Below, one piece after another: positions 58,900 through 64,000 of a DNA stretch of 64,000 nucleotides; the stretch's first letter is position 1, and each line of letters opens with the position of its first letter. The translations under genes and the position numbers were made by a program. This DNA is from a virus. The notes under the pieces are model-generated. The model ran no database searches, was not told the DNA's origin, and saw nothing but the letters and a program-made list of their open reading frames with translations. The stretch spans positions 124,001 through 188,000 of the IMG/VR virus record IMGVR_UViG_3300048438_000153, one strand, 5' to 3'.

Positions 58900-58933
58900 A
58901 AAAAAGCCCCGTCTCCATCAGGAAACGAGGCTT
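58900..58933 (-). terminator. intrinsic terminator after the major capsid gene
   Basis: Minus strand: AAGCC-CGT-TCC arms around loop TGAT (two mismatches) followed by TTTTTT (58905-58900). The arms are also preceded by A's, so it may work in both directions. It would end the capsid transcript. Confidence 0.8.
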
Positions 58934-58993
58934 CTTTCTGATCACCTCTAAGCCCACTAAAAGCGAGCTGAGTTACAAGCTATTTCTTAAAGA

Positions 58994-59872
58994 TTAGCGA
59001 GTAACGGTGAGGCGAGCAAGACCGCGTGGGTTGTACGCGCCGATACCCAAATTCTCAAAGACTGAGAAACCGATGGTGCGAGCCTTCGGATCGTCAGCAG
59101 AAAGAACAGTAAGCTCAGTACGGACAGGGATGCGTCCGAACATCTCAGGCTCACAGCAGACGTACACAGTGCCGACAGGAACTAGACGGCTAGTGATGAT
59201 CTGTGCGCCCCAAAGAGTAGCCTGAAGACCAGTCTTAAGGAGCGCTGCTTGGCTCTCGATGTCGAGAATGTCGCGACCAAACTTACGGATGTCAGCGTAG
59301 TCACGAGCGTTCATGAAGACGCGAGAGACACGGAGGTCGTGACGCTCGATAAGAGCGTATGCGTCAGCGAGAACAGCACCGTTAAGAGGAGCGATGACAG
59401 GAATGTCAGCGTTAGTCTGACCAGGGAGACTGTCGAAGCCTTGAGTCGCAACCGCGTCGAGGATAGCGAATACACGCTCGTCCTCAGCCGCCTGAATCTG
59501 AGCGCGAGCCAAGTCTTGAGCCCTCTCGATCAGATCGAAGCGACGCTCCTTGATCTGAGTGAGTGGGATCTCAGGGTTTGATGCGATCTCGAAAAGAGGG
59601 AAGATCACACGACGTGGCTTGGTGATAGCGAGGATGTTCTCGCCCTCTTCACCTACCACGAACGCGGTCACGTCAGGGTCTTTGTCGTAGATCGGAAGCG
59701 CACCATCAGGAAGTTGCTCTACGAGGAAAGTCTTACGACCAACGCTCGTATAGTCACGACGGAGACGGAGAGGTTGTGTCATTGAAGCGGCTAGCTTCGC
59801 ACGACCTTGTGGGGTCTTAATGTAGTCAGCAATGATCTTTTGCTTTACTGCGTTATCGACGTTGTTACTCAT
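58994..59872 (-). CDS. major capsid protein (HK97 fold)
   Basis: A 292-residue protein with features of HK97-type capsid proteins of large myoviruses: helix-rich N-arm, a domain with IPLTQIKERRFDLIERAQDL (spine helix), DAVATQGFDSLPG, RVFMNARDYADIRKFGRD (A domain strand-helix) and ends in VFENLGIGAYNPRGLARLTV. The gene order protease, scaffold, decoration, capsid supports this. Codon and composition match neighbours. It is followed by a strong terminator, as expected for a highly expressed gene. Confidence 0.85.
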   Translation of the reverse strand: MSNNVDNAVKQKIIADYIKTPQGRAKLAASMTQPLRLRRDYTSVGRKTFLVEQLPDGALPIYDKDPDVTAFVVGEEGENILAITKPRRVIFPLFEIASNPEIPLTQIKERRFDLIERAQDLARAQIQAAEDERVFAILDAVATQGFDSLPGQTNADIPVIAPLNGAVLADAYALIERHDLRVSRVFMNARDYADIRKFGRDILDIESQAALLKTGLQATLWGAQIITSRLVPVGTVYVCCEPEMFGRIPVRTELTVLSADDPKARTIGFSVFENLGIGAYNPRGLARLTVTR

Positions 59873-59888
59873 TGTAGACTCCTTTCTA

Positions 59889-60497
59889 TCAGATGCGTTG
59901 GTCGTAGACTAACTCATCAGAGTTTGAGTCAGGAACAATTTTAAGAATACCGATGGTAAGAGCAGTCGCCTTCGAGACAGCACCTGCGATGGTGACGTCA
60001 GCGTCAGTCACATCTGCGTTGCTACTAGAAGTCAAGTAACCATTGATAGAAGCACAGAGAGTCTCACCTACAGAATAAGTGAGATCAACACCAGCGTTAG
60101 CGAGATCGCCCTTAGTCTCATAGAGCTTGTTGCCATAAGTACCTTGCGCTGAAACGTAAGGACCTCTGTTCGATGCAACACCAGGCTGATTCTCAAAAGC
60201 ATTTCCAACAGCGTTGTTGATAAATACACCGAGAACAGCAGTAGCGTTAAGAACGCCACCGTGAGTGTTGTCGCCTGAGTTATCGGCAAAAGCGATAGAA
60301 CCACTAAGTACACCGCGAACTACGCCATCAAGAAGACCTGATGCCTCAGTTGCATTTGTTGCGTTCGTAGGGGGGTTAGTCTGAGTGAAAGCACTCGCAG
60401 AAAGCTGACCGACGGTGTTACGAACACCGACGTGCAAAATTCTGAGAGCAGAGCTTGCTTCAGTAAACCCACCACTAGCTTGTCCAAGTAGAGCCAT
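59889..60497 (-). CDS. probable capsid decoration protein
   Basis: A 202-residue Ala/Gly/Asn/Ser-rich protein without Cys except one (TLCASING), poor in charged residues. It lies 17 bases before the capsid gene. Low-complexity small-residue composition fits an outer capsid decoration or tail-less fibre protein. The promoter/hairpin module lies just upstream, so it and the capsid gene probably form a unit. Confidence 0.5.
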   Translation of the reverse strand: MALLGQASGGFTEASSALRILHVGVRNTVGQLSASAFTQTNPPTNATNATEASGLLDGVVRGVLSGSIAFADNSGDNTHGGVLNATAVLGVFINNAVGNAFENQPGVASNRGPYVSAQGTYGNKLYETKGDLANAGVDLTYSVGETLCASINGYLTSSSNADVTDADVTIAGAVSKATALTIGILKIVPDSNSDELVYDQRI

Positions 60498-60518
60498 AGT
60501 ATTTCTCCTAGAAGCTCA

Positions 60519-60554
60519 TACTCTCTGTTTTCAAGAGAGTAGTGTGTTAATAAA
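60519..60554 (-). promoter_or_regulatory. late-type promoter box plus 8-bp stem-loop for the capsid operon
   Basis: Minus strand CTTTATTAAC (60554-60545), then TACTCTCT (60541-60534) pairing with AGAGAGTA (60526-60519), then AGGAGAAA and the ATG at 60497. A second box, CCTTTATATC (60615-60606), lies further upstream. Confidence 0.6.
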
Positions 60555-60639
60555 GATAGGGGCGGGAAACCCAACCCCCCGAAAGGTTCAATAATAAAGC
60601 AGAGAGATATAAAGGAACTAAAGTACCCTTATTTCTTTC

Positions 60640-62649
60640 TTAACCGAAGTACTTGCTGACGTCGGGAGCTGACTCCCAAAGCTTAGAAAGCTCGTCAGAA
60701 GCAGAGCTTGCTTCACGGCTGATGTTACCGAGTGTCTTAACAGACGCTTGGCGAGCCTGAGTCTGAGGGCGGAAAGAAGCTGATTTCTGAGTAGTAGCGG
60801 TAGCCTCCTCTTCAGACGCCTCCTCCTCAGATGCCTCTTCATCAGCGGCTTGGAAGATACGAGCGAGCTTAGGATCGACATCGACATTATCTGAAGCCAT
60901 GTGAAGACCCATTACGTCCTCAGCCATGTCCTCAGCCATATCCTCAGCCATATCCTCAGCCATCATGGTTGCCTCGTGATCCTCAGCCATCATGGTTGCC
61001 TCGTGATCCTCAGCCATATGATGCATCGCCATTTCTTCTTCAGCAGTCATGTCGAATTGGCTAGGATCATTCTGATCAGCCATCATCATCTCTGCTTCCA
61101 TCTCAGCGAGCATCTCATTAAGCATTGCTTGCTCTTCAGAAGCTAGACGCATCTCATCGAAATGAGCTTTCTTCTTCTTAGGAACACGTTGACCTTCAAC
61201 ATTGTGCTTGTAAGGGCGAGGTCTTGCCTTCTGACCCTGTGGGTTTGACTTTGAAGGCCAACGCTCAGGGTTGTTCACATAGTAGGTGTGGTTGTAACTA
61301 GCCTTTGATCCAGGCTCTTGCAACAATTCTTTGCGAGCTTTAGTCTTAGGTCGTTTACCCTTCTGACCACTGCGATTCCAATTCCAAATAGCCTTTCTAT
61401 CTTCATCAGAAAGATAGTCTTGCCAATCGGGATTAGCCTTACCGTAATCCTTAATGCCCTTACCGCGACGACCCCAAGCCTCTTTGTCCTCAGCCATCAT
61501 GTCCATCTCAGCCATGATCTCTGCGAACTCTTCATCAGAAAGAATATCCTCAGCCATCAACTCGTCGTTGGCTTTTTTCTCTTTTTTTCCTTCTGATTGA
61601 GGAACACCCCAAAAGAGATGTTTGTACTTCTGATAGTACTCTTTGTTGTGCTCTTGCTTGTCCTCATCAGTCCAACCCGTAGTTCCGGGAGAAGAGCGGT
61701 ACTGACCTCTCATCTTGGAGTCCATATACTCAAATTTGTCTAGAGTTTTTCCGTAGGGCTCTTGCGTGTGAGGAGATTTAAGTTTGCCTGGATCCGTGAA
61801 TGACTTCCATCCATCTTCTTTCTTGCCCCAAGCACCTTTAGCAACGATGTTCATCTCAGCCATGATCTCAGCCATGCGGTCTGCATCGCCCATGTGAGAA
61901 GCCTCGTGCATCATCTCAGCGAGAATGGCCATGTCCTCTGACATCATTTCTGAGGCGAGTTTCTTAGTAGGACCTTCGCCCTCTTCCTCGTCGAGAACCT
62001 CAACGCTCTCGTCGTCGCCCTCATGACCTGTCTCTTGCTGAACTACGTCCTCTGCCATGCGACGCATTTTAGAAGCGAGACGGGCGTTAGCCGCTTTGAG
62101 CATGGCGATTTCTTCAGCCATGTCTTCTTCAGCCATCATCTCAGCCATGACGTTATCTACGCCCTCGTCATCACCCTCGTAGCCTGTAGCCTCTTGCATC
62201 GCATCCTCTCCAAGAAAGTCTGAAGCGATACGCTGGATCTTGGCATTGATCTGACGTGATGGGAGATCCATGTAACGAAGGGCAAGATCCTCGATCTCAT
62301 CCTGTGATGCAGTCCTACCGAGACGGCTCTCAGCAATCTCGATGCACTTAGAAGCCTTGCGCTCCATAGCCTTGCGGAGATTCTGCTCGTAGAGGTCAGA
62401 AGTCTCCTCATAGTCTGAAATGATGTCCTCAGTAGCTGCGGGATGATCTGCTTCCCAACTGTATGAAGCGGGGGCAGGTCCTGAGCGGTAAGGACCTTCG
62501 TGAACGCCCTCGCCAAATTCTGAGTCGATGCCATAAGCGTCAACTGAGGGCTGTGCTTGTGATGCGGGATGACCGAAGCTCTCGAAGCCCTGATCATCAT
62601 AACCTGGTAGGCTAGAAGTGTTAGCCCTACGGAAACTATTCCTAGACAT
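60640..62649 (-). CDS. acidic Met-rich scaffold / prohead core protein with inserted domains
   Basis: 669 residues from the ATG at 62649 (AGAAAGGAAA upstream; 62685 also possible). The protein is very acidic and helical, rich in MAEEM/MAED blocks (MAEDHEATMMAED and MAED x4 near residues 555-590). Between acidic parts lie two basic Trp/Tyr-rich insertions, about 270-355 (HNKEYYQKYKHLFWG) and 385-495 (YNHTYYVNNPERWP), which resemble each other. The C-terminus (SKLWESAPDVSKYFG) could bind capsid. Position between protease and decoration genes fits a scaffold cut by the protease. Confidence 0.7.
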   Translation of the reverse strand: MSRNSFRRANTSSLPGYDDQGFESFGHPASQAQPSVDAYGIDSEFGEGVHEGPYRSGPAPASYSWEADHPAATEDIISDYEETSDLYEQNLRKAMERKASKCIEIAESRLGRTASQDEIEDLALRYMDLPSRQINAKIQRIASDFLGEDAMQEATGYEGDDEGVDNVMAEMMAEEDMAEEIAMLKAANARLASKMRRMAEDVVQQETGHEGDDESVEVLDEEEGEGPTKKLASEMMSEDMAILAEMMHEASHMGDADRMAEIMAEMNIVAKGAWGKKEDGWKSFTDPGKLKSPHTQEPYGKTLDKFEYMDSKMRGQYRSSPGTTGWTDEDKQEHNKEYYQKYKHLFWGVPQSEGKKEKKANDELMAEDILSDEEFAEIMAEMDMMAEDKEAWGRRGKGIKDYGKANPDWQDYLSDEDRKAIWNWNRSGQKGKRPKTKARKELLQEPGSKASYNHTYYVNNPERWPSKSNPQGQKARPRPYKHNVEGQRVPKKKKAHFDEMRLASEEQAMLNEMLAEMEAEMMMADQNDPSQFDMTAEEEMAMHHMAEDHEATMMAEDHEATMMAEDMAEDMAEDMAEDVMGLHMASDNVDVDPKLARIFQAADEEASEEEASEEEATATTQKSASFRPQTQARQASVKTLGNISREASSASDELSKLWESAPDVSKYFG
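60917..61014. repeat. tandem repeats in the scaffold gene
   Basis: A 12-bp unit TCCTCAGCCATR repeated four times (60917-60964) and a 27-bp unit (CATCATGGTTGCCTCGTGAT plus CCTCAGC) repeated twice (60961-61014). They encode MAED and HEATMMAED repeats; such arrays can change length by slippage. Confidence 0.9.
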
Positions 62650-62674
62650 AGGATTTCCTTTCTGCATGAAGGGC

Positions 62675-64000
62675 TTACCGCCCATGAACGAATGTGATAA
62701 GCTTGGAAAGTCTTACCAAGCGAAGTGAGTCTTTGCGAGTTAACTTTGAACCATGACACTCCTCAGCGTCAGAGATAAAGCTAGCCACTTTATTATACCT
62801 GTCTGCTGAGTCTATTTGACTAGCAATACGGTACAGGTAAGAAGGTAGGTAGACGTCGAAACGATCATTGACGAGTCTGATGTTATCGACTGCCTCTTTC
62901 TTAGAGGAGGCGATCTTCACAGCGGTGTCAAGAGCTGAGAAATAGAGATTCTTTCTCTTTATCTTTCTCTTACTCTTGCCCTCTTTAATGATTGTATCGT
63001 CAGCGGTAGTAGGGTCGCCTGTTGCGGGTACATTAACCGCTTTCTGAGCGAGCTCCTCTTTGATCTCCTTTTCGAGCTTCTTTCTCATGCGACCAACGAG
63101 AGCTTCAGTCACTACGCCCTCAAGTTGATCGAGAATAGAATCAGGAGTCTCTTCTTTCTTAGTGGATTCACCCTCTTCATCGCCCTCGCCATCTCCGAAG
63201 TCGAAAGGACCTGCGAGATGGGATGAAGCAGACTTGCTCAACCACTGCGGAGGAACTTGATTAAGTTTTTCCTCTTGTGGGTTGGCGTCAGCGGAAGGGA
63301 TTTCAAGAGTATTCCTAGCGACCGCGCCCTTAAAGGCAGGTATGGCAACCCAAGAAGCCTCAATGAAGGTTACGCCACCTGTTTCCCCCGTAGTCTCATG
63401 ACCACAAAGCTCGGCAACACGGTGCTTGTTTCCATTCTCATCGAAGAAAACATTACCCTTCTCATACTTAACGTGTCGGCACATCTGAGGCTCATCAGCC
63501 GCGACGTGACCGCACTTGGTGCAGATGGTGAAATCGACAGAACAACCCATCGACATACCGTTCATTTCACCCGATAAGATTTGTCTAACGAGATCTTCGT
63601 GCTTTCTATCTGTGGCTACAAGAATATCCACATAGATAGATTCACCAATATCTCGCATAACAGCATCAATGATACGCCCTTTAGAGAGCTCTTCAACTTG
63701 AACGTGTTCAACAAAGTTATGCGCCCCCACAAACGTCTTATAAGACTTCTTAATAACGCCCCTAGACCAACAGTCGAGGTTGTTATTGATGTACTTATCT
63801 GTCTCGGAGGTGACTCGATAGTCTGCATACTTTCTGTTAATATTCTGACCCTCTTCCTCAACTGAACCTGTCTTTACATTAGGGACAGAAACAGCGTCTA
63901 CGGAGCACACAATCGTAGAGTGTGTGAGTAGAAACCGATCAGGAGTGAAGGGCTCGCCTAAAAGCTCTTCTGCTTTCTTCTTAAGGCTCGAATCGAGGCG
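62675..64000 (-). CDS. prohead protease (5' end outside window)
   Basis: The frame is open to the right edge, so at least 442 residues are encoded and the true start is not visible (no convincing start within the window). Seen: KTFVGAHNFVEHVQVEELSK with the catalytic-type His, DILVATDRKHEDLVRQILSG, NGMSMGCSVDFTI with the catalytic-type Ser, then CTKCGH...MCRHVKY (zinc ribbon-like insert) and GGVTFIEASWVAIPAFKGA. This matches large-phage prohead proteases (HK97 S78-like fold). The C-terminal ~170 residues are acidic then helical and may act as extra scaffold. It overlaps the alternative 62685 scaffold start. Confidence 0.82.
   Translation of the reverse strand, partial: RLDSSLKKKAEELLGEPFTPDRFLLTHSTIVCSVDAVSVPNVKTGSVEEEGQNINRKYADYRVTSETDKYINNNLDCWSRGVIKKSYKTFVGAHNFVEHVQVEELSKGRIIDAVMRDIGESIYVDILVATDRKHEDLVRQILSGEMNGMSMGCSVDFTICTKCGHVAADEPQMCRHVKYEKGNVFFDENGNKHRVAELCGHETTGETGGVTFIEASWVAIPAFKGAVARNTLEIPSADANPQEEKLNQVPPQWLSKSASSHLAGPFDFGDGEGDEEGESTKKEETPDSILDQLEGVVTEALVGRMRKKLEKEIKEELAQKAVNVPATGDPTTADDTIIKEGKSKRKIKRKNLYFSALDTAVKIASSKKEAVDNIRLVNDRFDVYLPSYLYRIASQIDSADRYNKVASFISDAEECHGSKLTRKDSLRLVRLSKLITFVHGR

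Noticed and set aside
60913-61025. CRISPR-like array
   Set aside because: Short units with no unique spacers; they encode an in-frame protein repeat.
60901-61146. Plus-strand His/Leu/Ser repeat frame
   Set aside because: Mirror of the MAED repeats of the scaffold gene; composition is an artefact of the repeat.
60640-62649. Intein or homing-endonuclease insertion in the scaffold gene
   Set aside because: The two insertions lack intein splice residues and HNH or LAGLIDADG motifs.
1-64000. tRNA genes and integrase/attachment sites
   Set aside because: None recognised on either strand by reading; no integrase or repressor seen, so nothing points to a temperate life style in this window.

Overview
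The window is part of the genome of a large tailed phage, most likely a contractile-tailed myovirus infecting a Gram-negative host. Evidence seen directly: a tail sheath protein, an HK97-type major capsid protein, a prohead protease, a scaffold-like protein and a tail tape measure protein. Several genes encode signal peptides with outer-membrane-type beta barrels, which points to a double-membraned host. Gene density is very high, most genes are on the minus strand, starts and stops often overlap by 1-20 bases, and I see no rRNA, tRNA, IS element or CRISPR array. Terminase and portal genes are not here; they may lie beyond the right edge, where the protease gene runs off the window.

Layout, in the direction of minus-strand transcription (right to left). 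64000-58994 is the capsid block: prohead protease, acidic Met-rich scaffold, probable decoration protein, major capsid protein, then a strong intrinsic terminator. 58743-45737 is an accessory block: an outer-membrane protein, an ART-like protein, a GNAT-like protein, a structural protein, a metallopeptidase fused to a Dps-like domain, an AYENP-module protein, two tandem metallopeptidases and a GNAT/Cys-rich/metallopeptidase fusion. Glutamine synthetase follows (45655-44636), then a 370-aa structural protein, a zinc ribbon and a 1599-residue tail sheath (44395-38010). 38013-33000 mixes strands: thymidine kinase, sigma factor, lysozyme-like protein, Toprim primase. 32929-27000 holds small metabolic and host-interaction genes: superoxide dismutase, flavodoxin-like reductase, 2H phosphoesterase, pyrimidine-dimer glycosylase, microproteins. 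27070-9177 returns to minus-strand structural and accessory genes: three tandem paralogues, a DNA methyltransferase remnant, a DUF481-like outer-membrane protein, an Ntn hydrolase, neck-type proteins, an actin-like ATPase and proteins with a shared N-terminal leader. 9100-1 ends with a membrane/coiled-coil/barrel protein, a deoxynucleoside kinase, a probable tail tube, a chaperone-like pair and the tape measure.

Two themes stand out. First, many late genes share an upstream module: a TTTATA/TTTATG box directly followed by a stem-loop (CTTTCTCT-type 5' arm, AGAGAAAG-type 3' arm) and then the start codon. The phage also encodes a sigma-like protein that could read the box. Second, short N-terminal modules (MRRTASEIL...LE, and AYENPxxRxxLLP) recur on otherwise unrelated proteins, and five different proteins carry HExxH metallopeptidase motifs. 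My inference is that these are virion-packaged proteins, some delivered to the host with the DNA. That is a hypothesis; no experimental evidence is visible in sequence.
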